Positions 18,307 through 27,554 of a DNA stretch of 64,000 nucleotides are shown one piece after another; positions within the stretch are counted from its first letter, which is position 1; each line of letters starts with the position of its first letter. The notes under the pieces are model-generated. The model was given only the letters and a program-made list of their open reading frames with translations, was not told the DNA's origin and did no database searches. Both the position numbers and the translations under genes were made by a program. Origin of the DNA: Saprospiraceae bacterium (GTDB lineage Bacteria; Bacteroidota; Bacteroidia; Chitinophagales; Saprospiraceae); assembly GCA_020630775.1 (NCBI GenBank), contig JAHDIN010000003.1, positions 62,001 through 126,000 of the forward strand. The letters are read 5' to 3'.

Positions 18307-18888
18307 ATGAAGACGATAATCAGCCTAGTTCTCTTTTTAGTCAGCCTTTTTTTGATGTATTTATTGTTTCTAAATATTCAAGAACCAATAAAATTCCAAG
18401 AGACTAAAAAGATTAGAAAAGATGCAGTTGTTGCTAAATTGGAAGATGTTAGAACTGCTCAAGAGTTTTATAGAGATATCAAGGGATATTTCGCTAAAAG
18501 TTTTGACAGTCTTCAATATGTCCTAAAGACAGATAGCTTCACGATAGTAAGGATTGAAGGAGATCCAGATGATCCTACAGGTGCTGAGTTTATCAGAACT
18601 GAAATTAGAAAATCAGCTATCGATTCAATTAATTCTATCGGACTTGACATTTCTGATTTGGCTAGTATCCCTTTTTCAGATAAGAAATTTTCAATTGATG
18701 CGGACACGATGACTTACCAATCCACTTTGGTAAACGTCACCGAAGTTGGCACACGTTGGAAAGACTTTATGGGTGACTATGCAGATAAGAAATTCAAAAA
18801 ATATGATAATGCGTATGATCCAGACGCTATGCTTAAGTTTGGAGATATGAATTCGCCTAACCTATCAGGAAATTGGAGAACAAGATAG
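18307..18888 (+). CDS. Unknown membrane-anchored protein upstream of DUF3822/rsmD
   Basis: 193 residues; I do not recognise a family. A single N-terminal membrane segment (IISLVLFLVSLFLMYLLFLNI, residues 3-24) leaves a periplasmic or cytoplasmic soluble domain of about 165 residues rich in charged residues, with no cysteines. Its last 16 bases overlap the DUF3822 frame, so the three genes (this one, DUF3822, rsmD) form one tightly packed operon. The overlap suggests co-expression but not a specific role. Confidence 0.75.
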   Translation: MKTIISLVLFLVSLFLMYLLFLNIQEPIKFQETKKIRKDAVVAKLEDVRTAQEFYRDIKGYFAKSFDSLQYVLKTDSFTIVRIEGDPDDPTGAEFIRTEIRKSAIDSINSIGLDISDLASIPFSDKKFSIDADTMTYQSTLVNVTEVGTRWKDFMGDYADKKFKKYDNAYDPDAMLKFGDMNSPNLSGNWRTR

Positions 18889-19661
18889 ATATTGCTTTTG
18901 ATAGCATAGACAATATAAAACAAGTAAATGAACTGTCTGTAGTACTTTACCCAGACAGTTTTTTTTATGGTTTGTGGGATAACCAAGAGATTTTGGTTAA
19001 ATCAGATATTCATTCCATAAGTAATTTTAAGAAGTTGCTTAATATTTGGAAAAAGAACTTCGATCTTAATATTGTACGACTTCTATCAACTGTAAAGCCA
19101 TTTGTACATGTTCCTCAAGAGATGGCTGCTGGTAAAGGATTTAATTCAAAGTTCAAGAATGTTTATCCAGTAAAAAATCAAAATGGTCTAAAGGATGTCG
19201 ATGATTTCCTAAGAGAAGAAATTTCTACATTACATTATTTAGATGCTGGAATAGTCAAAGAATTAAATAAACAGAACATATCTTTCAAAACAGCACATAT
19301 TTCAACTGCGTTAGCTAACTATTCTTATTTGGCTGATACAGATTTAATGGCACATGTTCATGAAAACACCTTGCATATTTGTTTAACTCAAAATGGACAA
19401 TTTCAATTTTATAATCAGTTTCACTGCGAAGGAGCCCATGACTATTTGTACTACTTCTTGTGGGTGTTAGATTATTTTAAATTAAATCCTGCCGAAGCTA
19501 AAATAAATATAGGTGGCTTGATGAATGAGGATTCCTCTATATTAAGTTTACTTAGAACATACATTTCTGAGGTAAATTTGATTGATCGAAATCTGAGATT
19601 ACCTAGTGAGCATCCTAAGCATTATTATTACGACCTCTATCTCTGTAAGTCATGCGTATAA
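18873..19661 (+). CDS. DUF3822 family protein
   Basis: 262 residues. The content (NELSVVLYPDSFFYGLWD near the start, STALANYSYL mid-protein, QFYNQFHCEGAHDYLYYFLWVLDYF later) fits DUF3822, a Bacteroidota-specific family with an actin/ASKHA-like look that is usually next to rsmD. No ATG is available near the 5' end; the TTG at 18873, inside the preceding gene, is the best start. The last ten bases overlap rsmD. Function unknown; the context suggests a link with ribosome assembly or translation. Confidence 0.75.
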   Translation: MENKIDIAFDSIDNIKQVNELSVVLYPDSFFYGLWDNQEILVKSDIHSISNFKKLLNIWKKNFDLNIVRLLSTVKPFVHVPQEMAAGKGFNSKFKNVYPVKNQNGLKDVDDFLREEISTLHYLDAGIVKELNKQNISFKTAHISTALANYSYLADTDLMAHVHENTLHICLTQNGQFQFYNQFHCEGAHDYLYYFLWVLDYFKLNPAEAKINIGGLMNEDSSILSLLRTYISEVNLIDRNLRLPSEHPKHYYYDLYLCKSCV

Positions 19662-20194
19662 TTGGAGGTGATTTTAAGGGCTACAGATTTACCCCTCCAG
19701 CAAAGAAATGGCCAACAAGACCCACCACAGATATTTCAAAAGAAGGCCTCTACAATATTTTACAAAATCAAATTGATTTTTCTGAGATTAAGTTTTTAGA
19801 CTTATTTGGAGGTACAGGAAGTCACTGCTATGAATGCATTAGTCGTGGTTGCCCAGATGCTACTTATGTTGATAAGTTCGGTCCAGCAGTTCAATTTGTC
19901 AAATTGATGGCAGAAAAATTGGGTATTGAAGATGCACTAACGATTCATCAGATGAATGTTTTTTCGTTCATAAAAAAGTCTGAGAATAAATATGACTACA
20001 TATTTGCTGGTCCTCCTTATCCATTAAAGAATATCAAAGATTTACCTTCAATTATAATCGACGCTGGATTATTGTCCCCAAATGGTTTATTGGTCCTAGA
20101 ACATAACCCTCATGTTGATGTGTCTGATTATAAAACCTTAGTTCAACAAAGAAATTATGGAGAAACATTCTTTAGTTTCTTCCGCATATCTTAA
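19652..20194 (+). CDS. rsmD: RsmD family 16S rRNA (guanine-N2) methyltransferase with altered DPPY motif
   Basis: 180 residues. The family start MRIIGGDFKGYRFTPP, the TRPTTDISKEGLYNIL segment and the SAM-binding LDLFGGTGSHCYE motif are clear. The catalytic motif, normally DPPY/F, reads GPPY here (Gly120; codon GGT, one base from GAT). This changes a residue that usually contacts the guanine amino group, so activity may be reduced or the residue may differ in this clade. The gene overlaps DUF3822 by ten bases. Expected role: m2G966 of 16S rRNA. Confidence 0.87.
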   Translation: MRIIGGDFKGYRFTPPAKKWPTRPTTDISKEGLYNILQNQIDFSEIKFLDLFGGTGSHCYECISRGCPDATYVDKFGPAVQFVKLMAEKLGIEDALTIHQMNVFSFIKKSENKYDYIFAGPPYPLKNIKDLPSIIIDAGLLSPNGLLVLEHNPHVDVSDYKTLVQQRNYGETFFSFFRIS

Positions 20195-20206
20195 GTGTAA
20201 TAGCCC

Positions 20207-20214
20207 TATTTTTG
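20207..20214 (+). promoter_or_regulatory. Candidate -7 element (TATTTTTG) of argS
   Basis: Exact TAnnTTTG match 21 bases before the argS ATG, in the 41-base gap after rsmD. Confidence 0.4.
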
Positions 20215-20235
20215 CGCTCTATTATAAAAATTTGA

Positions 20236-22074
20236 ATGGACATTAAGAATATTTTAGCCGAAGAGATAACAGCTGCCGTAAAATCAGTCTTTGATCATAA
20301 ATTAGATCCAAAGCACGCTTTAATATCTCCTACAAAAAAAGAATTCGAGGGAGCATATACTTTTGTTGTTTTTCCACTGGTTAAAGTTTTAAGGAATTCT
20401 CCAGAAAATATTGCTAATCAATTAGGGGAATATCTTGTTGAGAATAGTGAACATATAACAGCATTCAATGTCATCAAAGGTTTTTTAAATCTTTCGTTAG
20501 ACAATAAATTATGGAATGCCATATTGAAATCCATTTTAGAAAATAAAGACTTTGGACAACATCCCTCAAACGACAAAACTATTGTTGTAGAGTATTCTTC
20601 GCCCAACACTAATAAGCCTTTGCATCTTGGTCACCTTAGAAACATATTCTTGGGATGGTCAATCTCCAAGATTGCAAAAGCTGCAGGTTATAAAGTTGTC
20701 AAGACTAAAGTGGTTAATGACAGAGGTATAGCTATCTGTAAAAGTATGTTGTCTTGGCAAAAATTTGCTGAAGGTGTTACTCCAGAAAGTTCAAAGACGA
20801 AAGGCGATCATTTTGTAGGTGATTACTATGTGAAATTTGAACAAGCCTTTCGAGAAGAATATACGAACTGGCAAAATAATGAAGGAGAAGCCGTTTTTAA
20901 ATCCAATGCAAAAGATGGAGAAGACGCGGCTGCTTTTTATAAGCGTTATAAAAATACCTACTTCAATGAGCATAGTCAGCTAGGCGGTGAGGCTCGTAAA
21001 ATGTTATTAGATTGGGAATCAGGTGAGCCAAATACAATAGCATTATGGAAAAAAATGAATGGATGGGTGTATGATGGTTTTAATAAAACGTATGGGGCGT
21101 TAGGTGTTGACTTTAATGATATTGTCTATGAGTCCGATACTTATTTATTAGGGAAAGAGTATGTGCTTCAAGGACTTAAGGATAATGTATTTTATCAAAA
21201 ACCTGACAACTCTATTTGGGTCGATCTAGAGGAAGAAGGCATGGATCAGAAGATTGTCTTAAGAAGTGATGGTACTTCAGTTTATATAACTCAAGATATT
21301 GGAACTGCTAAAGTCAGACATGATAAGTTTAGTTTCGATAATATGGTTTATGTGGTCGCAGACGAACAAGATTACCATTTTCAAGTATTGAAGCAGGTGC
21401 TTAAAAAATTAGGTGAGCCCTATGCTGATAACTTGTTTCATTTGTCCTATGGTATGGTGGAGTTGACGACTGGAAAAATGAAATCTAGAGAAGGTACTGT
21501 TGTTGATGCTGATGATTTAATTGAAGAGGTGAAACAAATGGCACGGACCTCTGCAGATGAGAGGGGTGGGTTGAGTGAACTGTCAGAAGAAGAAAGACAA
21601 TCCATATTTGAGAAAATAGGTTTAGGGGCTTTGAAGTATTATATTTTGAAAATCAATCCTAGAAAGTGGATGACGTTTAATCCCGAAGATTCTGTAGATA
21701 TGCAAGGGGCAACAGCGCCTTATATTCAAAATGCTTTTGTAAGAATTCAATCGATTTTTAGAAAAGGCGGTGAAGTATCTACTGATTGGAATCGTGAAGT
21801 AGCTTTATCTAACCAAGAAAAGGAATTGATCGTTTTATTATCTTCTTTTCCTGAAGAGATCAGCGAAGCAATGCAAAAATATGATCCTTCTGTAATAGCT
21901 ACATATACATTCAACTTAGCTAAAGCTTACCACAAATTTTATCATGATCATAGAATTTTAGGTGCAGAAGACCCATCTGTCAAACAAATGAGATTGGCAC
22001 TTTCAAAGACTGTTGCAAACATTATTGAAAAGTCTTCAGATCTTTTAGGCATCGGTATGCCAAATTATATGTAA
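20236..22074 (+). CDS. argS: Arginyl-tRNA synthetase
   Basis: 612 residues. The class I HIGH motif is PLHLGHLRN within VVEYSSPNTNKPLHLGHLRN, and the KMSKS position reads GKMKSREGTV, a known ArgRS variant. The N-terminal additional domain (residues 1-110) and the C-terminal all-helical DALR anticodon domain (about 490-612, ending SSDLLGIGMPNYM) are complete. It charges tRNA-Arg. glnS follows 29 bases later and may be on the same transcript. Confidence 0.97.
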   Translation: MDIKNILAEEITAAVKSVFDHKLDPKHALISPTKKEFEGAYTFVVFPLVKVLRNSPENIANQLGEYLVENSEHITAFNVIKGFLNLSLDNKLWNAILKSILENKDFGQHPSNDKTIVVEYSSPNTNKPLHLGHLRNIFLGWSISKIAKAAGYKVVKTKVVNDRGIAICKSMLSWQKFAEGVTPESSKTKGDHFVGDYYVKFEQAFREEYTNWQNNEGEAVFKSNAKDGEDAAAFYKRYKNTYFNEHSQLGGEARKMLLDWESGEPNTIALWKKMNGWVYDGFNKTYGALGVDFNDIVYESDTYLLGKEYVLQGLKDNVFYQKPDNSIWVDLEEEGMDQKIVLRSDGTSVYITQDIGTAKVRHDKFSFDNMVYVVADEQDYHFQVLKQVLKKLGEPYADNLFHLSYGMVELTTGKMKSREGTVVDADDLIEEVKQMARTSADERGGLSELSEEERQSIFEKIGLGALKYYILKINPRKWMTFNPEDSVDMQGATAPYIQNAFVRIQSIFRKGGEVSTDWNREVALSNQEKELIVLLSSFPEEISEAMQKYDPSVIATYTFNLAKAYHKFYHDHRILGAEDPSVKQMRLALSKTVANIIEKSSDLLGIGMPNYM

Positions 22075-22103
22075 CCGATTAGACATTTTAAAGTCAAAAA
22101 AAC

Positions 22104-23777
22104 ATGAGCGAAGTATACGAATCAAAGAATTTTATTCAAGAGAAGATTGAAGCCGATATAGATAGCGGTAAACATGAAGGCAGAGTACATACGCGTTTTC
22201 CTCCAGAGCCAAATGGTTATCTCCATATTGGACACTGTAAAGCCATTTATATCAATTTTGAAACTGCGGCAAAGTATGGAGGTAAGACCAATCTTAGATT
22301 TGATGATACCAATCCAGTAACAGAGGATACCGAATATGTAGAATCTATCCAAAGAGATATCAAGTGGTTGGGTTATCAATGGGAAGGAGATCCGTTATTT
22401 ACATCAGACTATTTTGATCAACTCTTTGATTTTGCGGTAACTTTAATTAACAAAGGTTTGGCTTATGTAGATCCTTCCTCTTCTGATGAAATGGCTCAGC
22501 AAAAAGGGACACCTACTCAAGCTGGAACAAATAGTCCTTACAGAGATAGACCAGTTGAAGAAAACCTAAAGTTGTTTCATGAAATGCGAGAGGGTAAACA
22601 TCCTGATGGTGCTATGGTCCTTCGTGCAAAAATAGATATGTCTGCCCCAAATATGTTGATGCGTGATCCTATTATATATAGAATCAAGCATGCCCATCAC
22701 CATAGAACAGGCGATAAATGGTGTATATATCCTATGTATGATTTCGCTCATGGGCAATCTGATTCAATTGAAAAAATTACACATAGCCTTTGTTCGTTAG
22801 AATTTATGCACCATAGACCATTGTATGATTGGTTTATTGAAAATATTGGCATCTTTCCTTCAAAGCAAACTGAATTTGCAAGAATGAATGTGGCCTATAT
22901 GATTACGTCCAAAAGGAAGTTGCTCAAATTGGTCAATGAAAATTTTGTAGAAGGTTGGGATGATCCAAGGATGTCAACTTTGTCTGGGATGAGAAGACGT
23001 GGCTATCTACCTAAGAGTTTGAGACGATTTTGTGAAGTTACAGGTGTAGCCAAAAGAGATAATTTAATTGAATTTGAATTATTGGAATCAATTGTCAGAG
23101 AAGATCTCAACCAATCGGCAACTAGAGTGATGGTCGTTCAAGATCCTATAAAAGTGGTCATCACGAATTATGAGGAAGGTAAAAGCGAATTATTACCAGT
23201 AGCCAATAATCCTCAAGATGAAAGTGCAGGGCATCACGAAATGCAATTTTCAAGAGAAATTTATATTGAGCGCGGCGACTTTATGCTTGACCCACCTAAG
23301 AAGTATTTTAGATTGGCTCCAGAAAAGCACGTTAGACTAAAAGGGGCATATATCATAAAAGCAGATAGCTACAAGACAGATGAAAATGGAAATGTAACTG
23401 AAGTGCATTGTACTTATTTCCCAGAAAGTAAAAGTGGTCAAGATACTTCAGGTATAAAAGCTAAAGGCGTTTTACATTGGGTAGAGTGTGCTTCGGCGAT
23501 TGATGTAGAGCTGAAATTGTATGATCGCTTGTTTACGGATCCAACGCCCGATAAGCATGAAGGCAAAGATTATATAGATTTCTATAATAAAGATTCACTG
23601 ATTGTGGTGCCTAATGCTAAGGCTGAATCATACCTCGCTCATGTTGGTTCTGATGAGTCGCTACAATTTATGCGTAAGGGTTACTTTATTAAAGATCAAT
23701 CCTCATCTGATGATAAATTGGTTTTTAATCGAACCATTACCTTGAAAGATACTTGGGCTAAGATGCAGAAGAAATAG
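22104..23777 (+). CDS. glnS: Glutaminyl-tRNA synthetase
   Basis: 557 residues. HIGH motif in PPEPNGYLHIGHCKAIYIN, a KMSKS variant in MITSKRKLLKLV, the diagnostic GWDDPRMSTLSGMRRRGY segment, and C-terminal beta-barrel anticodon domains (about residues 335-555). GlnRS presence means Gln-tRNA is charged directly rather than only by the amidotransferase route. Arrangement argS-glnS in one direction with a short gap suggests a shared transcript. Confidence 0.97.
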   Translation: MSEVYESKNFIQEKIEADIDSGKHEGRVHTRFPPEPNGYLHIGHCKAIYINFETAAKYGGKTNLRFDDTNPVTEDTEYVESIQRDIKWLGYQWEGDPLFTSDYFDQLFDFAVTLINKGLAYVDPSSSDEMAQQKGTPTQAGTNSPYRDRPVEENLKLFHEMREGKHPDGAMVLRAKIDMSAPNMLMRDPIIYRIKHAHHHRTGDKWCIYPMYDFAHGQSDSIEKITHSLCSLEFMHHRPLYDWFIENIGIFPSKQTEFARMNVAYMITSKRKLLKLVNENFVEGWDDPRMSTLSGMRRRGYLPKSLRRFCEVTGVAKRDNLIEFELLESIVREDLNQSATRVMVVQDPIKVVITNYEEGKSELLPVANNPQDESAGHHEMQFSREIYIERGDFMLDPPKKYFRLAPEKHVRLKGAYIIKADSYKTDENGNVTEVHCTYFPESKSGQDTSGIKAKGVLHWVECASAIDVELKLYDRLFTDPTPDKHEGKDYIDFYNKDSLIVVPNAKAESYLAHVGSDESLQFMRKGYFIKDQSSSDDKLVFNRTITLKDTWAKMQKK

Positions 23778-23827
23778 TTGGGCAATACATAATCGCTTTT
23801 TTAATACATTAAGGCTATTTTAGTAAC

Positions 23828-25318
23828 GTGGGAATTATCAAAAGACAAGGCATAAAGACCACGCTCGTCAATTTATTGGGTTCTGCAATTGGGGCGTTTT
23901 CCGTTCTGTTTATATATCCTCTTGCTGATGATATATATGGTTATGCCCAATGGCTTTATAATACAGCATATTTATTAGTGCCATTTGCTACCCTCGGGAT
24001 TTTGTCACTAATCGTAAAGTTTTTTCCCAATTTCAATAATGAAAAGGCAAAAGCGTTTAATGGCTTTTTGAGTTTGATACTCATTTTATTGAGTCTAACA
24101 TTTCTATTATTTCTAGGACTATGGCAGTTTCTCAATCCTCAAGCCGTTAGACTCCTTAATTTCTTAGGGATGGAAGGCGATTTATTGCAGGATAATAGTC
24201 GATATATTTTAGGCTTGCTGGGCGCCTTAATTTTAATGCAATTCTTCATTAACCAATCGATGAACAGATTGAGAATTGTAATACCCAATTTGATATCTCA
24301 GTTAGGATACAAGATTTTCTTACCTATCCTTGTTTTAGTATACGTCTATTATGGCATTGATCAATCTGATTTTGCTTTAGCTATTATTTTATTCTTTGTC
24401 TTGGTGAATGTTTGCCTTTGCATGTATTTAATTACCATTAAAGGCTTGAAATTGGGGAAAATACAAAAGCCTAGTAATGGGTTCTCTTATAAGGAAATGA
24501 CCAAGTATTCCTTATTTGGAAGCCTTAATCAATTGAGTCAGGGGTTGGCATTTAGAGTAGATTCGGTGATGATACCTTTGTTTTTAGATATGTTGAAGAA
24601 TGGCGTTTACAATAAGGTGTTGTTTATTGGTAATGTGATTGAAATGCCGATGAGGGCGATCAATCAAATTTCAGCGCCTATTATTTCGAAAGCATGGAAA
24701 GACAATGATTTACTTGAAATAAAGAAGGTGTATCAAAAAGCCACAAACAATTTGTTTCTCATCGGGGCATTCATTTTTTTAATCATTTGGTATGTTTTAG
24801 ATGATCTCATACAATTAAGTTCTAATCCAGATAGTTTTCCAAATGCTAGAAATATATTTTTATTAATTGCACTTGGGAAATTAGTTGATATGCTCACCAG
24901 TATTAATGGTCAGATTATTATTTATTCAAAGAAGTATAAATACAATCTTATTTTTTTAATATTTCTTGCTGTTAGTAATGTGTCGCTAAACTTCATCTTA
25001 ATTCCTAAGTATGGGATTCTAGGAGCTGCTATGGCTACAGCGATTTCATTAACGGCTTATAATGTTATTAAATTAGTTTTCATTTATTTCAGTTATGGCT
25101 TGTTGCCATTCCAAAAATCTAACATAAAAACCTTTTTAGTATTGATAATGCTAGCTGGTCTATTTTACTTGATTGTACTACCGTTTGGTCCTATCGTCAA
25201 TATTATCATAAAGCTGGCCTTCTTGTCTTTGGTTTTTACCTCAATCGCTTATTTTTGGAAGATATCAGAAGATATGAATGGCCTAGCAAGAGAGGCCTTA
25301 GGATATTTTAAACGCTAA
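23828..25318 (+). CDS. Polysaccharide flippase of the MATE/MOP (Wzx-like) superfamily
   Basis: 496 residues with 12-14 predicted membrane helices over the whole length. It begins with GTG at 23828; the start GIIKRQGIKTTLVNLLGSAIGAF is typical of Bacteroidota oligosaccharide flippases of the RfbX/Wzx type, which move lipid-linked sugars across the inner membrane. No glycosyltransferases are adjacent, so the cargo is unknown and peptidoglycan precursor transport (MurJ-like) cannot be ruled out. A TATTTTAG word lies five bases before the GTG, one mismatch from TAnnTTTG. Confidence 0.85.
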   Translation: MGIIKRQGIKTTLVNLLGSAIGAFSVLFIYPLADDIYGYAQWLYNTAYLLVPFATLGILSLIVKFFPNFNNEKAKAFNGFLSLILILLSLTFLLFLGLWQFLNPQAVRLLNFLGMEGDLLQDNSRYILGLLGALILMQFFINQSMNRLRIVIPNLISQLGYKIFLPILVLVYVYYGIDQSDFALAIILFFVLVNVCLCMYLITIKGLKLGKIQKPSNGFSYKEMTKYSLFGSLNQLSQGLAFRVDSVMIPLFLDMLKNGVYNKVLFIGNVIEMPMRAINQISAPIISKAWKDNDLLEIKKVYQKATNNLFLIGAFIFLIIWYVLDDLIQLSSNPDSFPNARNIFLLIALGKLVDMLTSINGQIIIYSKKYKYNLIFLIFLAVSNVSLNFILIPKYGILGAAMATAISLTAYNVIKLVFIYFSYGLLPFQKSNIKTFLVLIMLAGLFYLIVLPFGPIVNIIIKLAFLSLVFTSIAYFWKISEDMNGLAREALGYFKR

Positions 25319-25328
25319 TAAAGTAATC

Positions 25329-26108
25329 ATGGATATACAAACACTTTCAGTAACGAATGAAGATAACATAGTCATTATCACGATCAATAGACCTGATGCA
25401 CTTAATGCCATTAATAGTCAGGTGATGGGAGAATTGAATTATGTTTTTTCAAATAGCATAGATAAGCAAAGTACCAAAGGTGTCATTATTACAGGTAGTG
25501 GCCAAAAGGCTTTTGTCGCAGGTGCAGATATAACTGAACTCCAAAATAAAAATGAACAAGAGGGATATAGTTTGGCTAAGAAAGGGCATGATACTTTTGG
25601 ACTGATTGAAAATTTTCCATTACCAGTTATTGCAGCTATTAACGGTTTTAGTTTAGGTGGCGGTAATGAATTAGCTATGGCATGCCATATAAGAATAGCT
25701 GCTCCAAATGCGAAATTTGGTCAGCCAGAGGTTAACCTAGGCTTGATTCCTGGTTTTGGAGGCACCCAAAGATTGATTCAGTATTTAGGAAAGGGTAGAG
25801 CCATGGAATTATTATTGACTGGCGATATGATTGATGCCAATCAAGCTTTAGAATATGGTTTGATAACTCATATTATCCCGCAGGAAGAGTTATTAGATAA
25901 AGCAAAATCTATGATCAATAAAATAGGACAGAAAGGTCCTTTAGCAATAGCTTCCACAATTCAGGCGGTGAATGCATTTTTTGATAAATCTGCAAATGGT
26001 TTCGTTAGAGAGTTAGTAGGCTTTTCAAAAACAATTGAATCTGAAGAAAGTACAGAAGGTGTTGCTGCTTTTCTAGAAAAGCGAAAACCTAATTTTAGAA
26101 AGTCTTAA
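25329..26108 (+). CDS. Enoyl-CoA hydratase/isomerase family protein
   Basis: 259 residues of the crotonase fold. The oxyanion-hole segments are AFVAGADITEL and INGFSLGGGNELAMACH; the two catalytic glutamates of hydratases are represented by the E of GGGNELAMAC and by GQPEVNLGLIPGFGGTQRL. Both being present points to true enoyl-CoA hydratase activity in fatty acid beta-oxidation. It follows the flippase by ten bases and precedes an NTF2-like gene by one base. Confidence 0.92.
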   Translation: MDIQTLSVTNEDNIVIITINRPDALNAINSQVMGELNYVFSNSIDKQSTKGVIITGSGQKAFVAGADITELQNKNEQEGYSLAKKGHDTFGLIENFPLPVIAAINGFSLGGGNELAMACHIRIAAPNAKFGQPEVNLGLIPGFGGTQRLIQYLGKGRAMELLLTGDMIDANQALEYGLITHIIPQEELLDKAKSMINKIGQKGPLAIASTIQAVNAFFDKSANGFVRELVGFSKTIESEESTEGVAAFLEKRKPNFRKS

Positions 26109-26109
26109 A

Positions 26110-26613
26110 ATGGCCTTGTTTAATTGTCTGTCTAGGTTGTTCGCTTTATTGATTTTACTTTGTCTGTTAGTATCATCTCAGACAAAAACTAATAGTAATT
26201 CTCCTTTAAATAATACAACAGAAGAGCGACTGGCGGTTTTGAAGGTATTAAACGATGAAACAAAATATGCCTTTGAAAGAGATTATAAACGGTGGTCTGA
26301 TTGCTGGGTTCAAAATCAGCACATCTCAAAAACATATATTAATCTAGCTGAAGGAAGTGCGTCTGAGTCTCTTGGTTGGAATGAGATCAGCGGTTTTGTT
26401 AAAGACTTTATGGATCAGAATCCTGAGCCAGAACCAGTACCTGAACCAATCACAAAAGCCAATGTAAAAGTTTACGGGAATGCGGCTTGGGTTACTTACA
26501 ATCAATTGGATTCAATTCGTGGTAGAAAACGAGAAACTAGGTTAATGGAAAAATCAGAAAACCGATGGAAGATCGCAGGTATGCACACTACAATTTACGG
26601 TTTTGAAGAATGA
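26110..26613 (+). CDS. Exported NTF2/SnoaL-like protein
   Basis: 167 residues: an N-terminal hydrophobic signal segment (about residues 5-23), a spacer, then a cone-shaped NTF2-like domain (ERLAVLKVLNDETKYAFERDYKRWSDCW, VYGNAAWVTYNQ, ENRWKIAGMHTTIY) of the SnoaL/DUF4440 kind. A PEPEPVPEP stretch interrupts the domain. Members include isomerases and ligand-binding proteins; no active-site residue can be assigned. It starts one base after the enoyl-CoA hydratase stop and overlaps no other gene by more than a few bases. Confidence 0.75.
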   Translation: MALFNCLSRLFALLILLCLLVSSQTKTNSNSPLNNTTEERLAVLKVLNDETKYAFERDYKRWSDCWVQNQHISKTYINLAEGSASESLGWNEISGFVKDFMDQNPEPEPVPEPITKANVKVYGNAAWVTYNQLDSIRGRKRETRLMEKSENRWKIAGMHTTIYGFEE

Positions 26614-26617
26614 AGGC

Positions 26618-26995
26618 ATGGTTGTTAATTGTATTGATATCTTGGATCATCAAGCCGATCATAAGTTTTTGAAGCAATTAACCATTGCATTTGGTTCATA
26701 TGATCTAGAAACAGTTGGATTACATTTGTATGATGATTTTTCATGGACGCTAATCGGCGACCAACCCATATATGGTAAAGAAAATTTTCTTGAAGCGCTT
26801 TCAATAATGAAAACTAATCTGGCTGTTCAACTAGATATTAATAAAATTCTAATTGACCGTCCATACGCAGCCATACAAGGCGTCATGCATATGCAGAATG
26901 GCGATAAGTATAGCTTTTCAGACTTTTATGAAATGGATTTTGAACCATATTATATGGTGATTTCAATACAATCCTTTGTTCTTAAGATGGAATAG
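26618..26995 (+). CDS. NTF2/SnoaL-like small protein
   Basis: 125 residues from ATG 26618; the ORF-track start at 26603 is a TTG inside the previous gene. Sequence such as FLKQLTIAFGSYDLETVGLHLYDDFSWTLIG and YGKENFLEAL follows the SnoaL-like cone fold, where the first helix and DDFSW strand line the pocket. No signal peptide, so it is cytoplasmic, unlike the exported NTF2-like protein just before it. Function unknown. Confidence 0.72.
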   Translation: MVVNCIDILDHQADHKFLKQLTIAFGSYDLETVGLHLYDDFSWTLIGDQPIYGKENFLEALSIMKTNLAVQLDINKILIDRPYAAIQGVMHMQNGDKYSFSDFYEMDFEPYYMVISIQSFVLKME

Positions 26996-27090
26996 TTTGT
27001 CATTTAAAAACAAATGGTTAAAAAAGTTAATATGAATGATTAGCATATTAAGCTTTTGTACTTTCGGTCTTTTAAAACAAAATTATAATT

Positions 27091-27477
27091 ATGAAAAAAT
27101 TATTTGGATTACTTCTAATTCTTCCTTTAATGTTTGTTGCATGTGGTGATGACGATGCATGTGAACTTGGGACTTTTGACGAGAATATTGTTGGTACTTG
27201 GGATACCCCAGCTATAGGTGATTCTGAAGCAGGTACAGTCACTTTTAATGCTGATGGTACTGGTGTAGGAAGTGATAATGGCTTATTTTATGCTGAACTT
27301 AATGGCGCAGGTAGCGGAGATTTTGATTGGACCTATGATGCTACTGAAAATGCAATGACTATAGGATGGAACTTTGGTGGTACAGGATCACTTGAAGTCG
27401 ATATGGGTGTTGTAGAATATGATTGCGATGAGACGACTCTGAATTTTATTTTAGACGTAACTATGACAAGAAGATAG
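27091..27477 (+). CDS. Small lipocalin-like lipoprotein
   Basis: 128 residues. A lipobox LMFVACGDD gives a lipidated Cys at about residue 18. The mature part has the IVGTWDTP motif that opens lipocalin-like domains and a FNADGTGVGSDNG turn, and is acidic and glycine-rich. Such Bacteroidota lipoproteins are usually of unknown function. A TACTTTCG word at 27059-27066 may be its -7 box (one mismatch). A strong terminator follows 20 bases after the stop. Confidence 0.75.
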   Translation: MKKLFGLLLILPLMFVACGDDDACELGTFDENIVGTWDTPAIGDSEAGTVTFNADGTGVGSDNGLFYAELNGAGSGDFDWTYDATENAMTIGWNFGGTGSLEVDMGVVEYDCDETTLNFILDVTMTRR

Positions 27478-27496
27478 TTTGTCATTACATATAAAG

Positions 27497-27535
27497 AAAA
27501 AAGCCACTTGGATTTATTCAAGTGGCTTTTATTAT
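27497..27535. terminator. Bidirectional rho-independent terminator
   Basis: AAAAGCCACTTG and CAAGTGGCTTTT form a perfect 12-bp stem around an 8-nt loop. A-rich sequence on the left and T-rich sequence on the right serve both convergent genes. Confidence 0.9.
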
Positions 27536-27554
27536 TTTTCTTTTTTAAGAAGGA

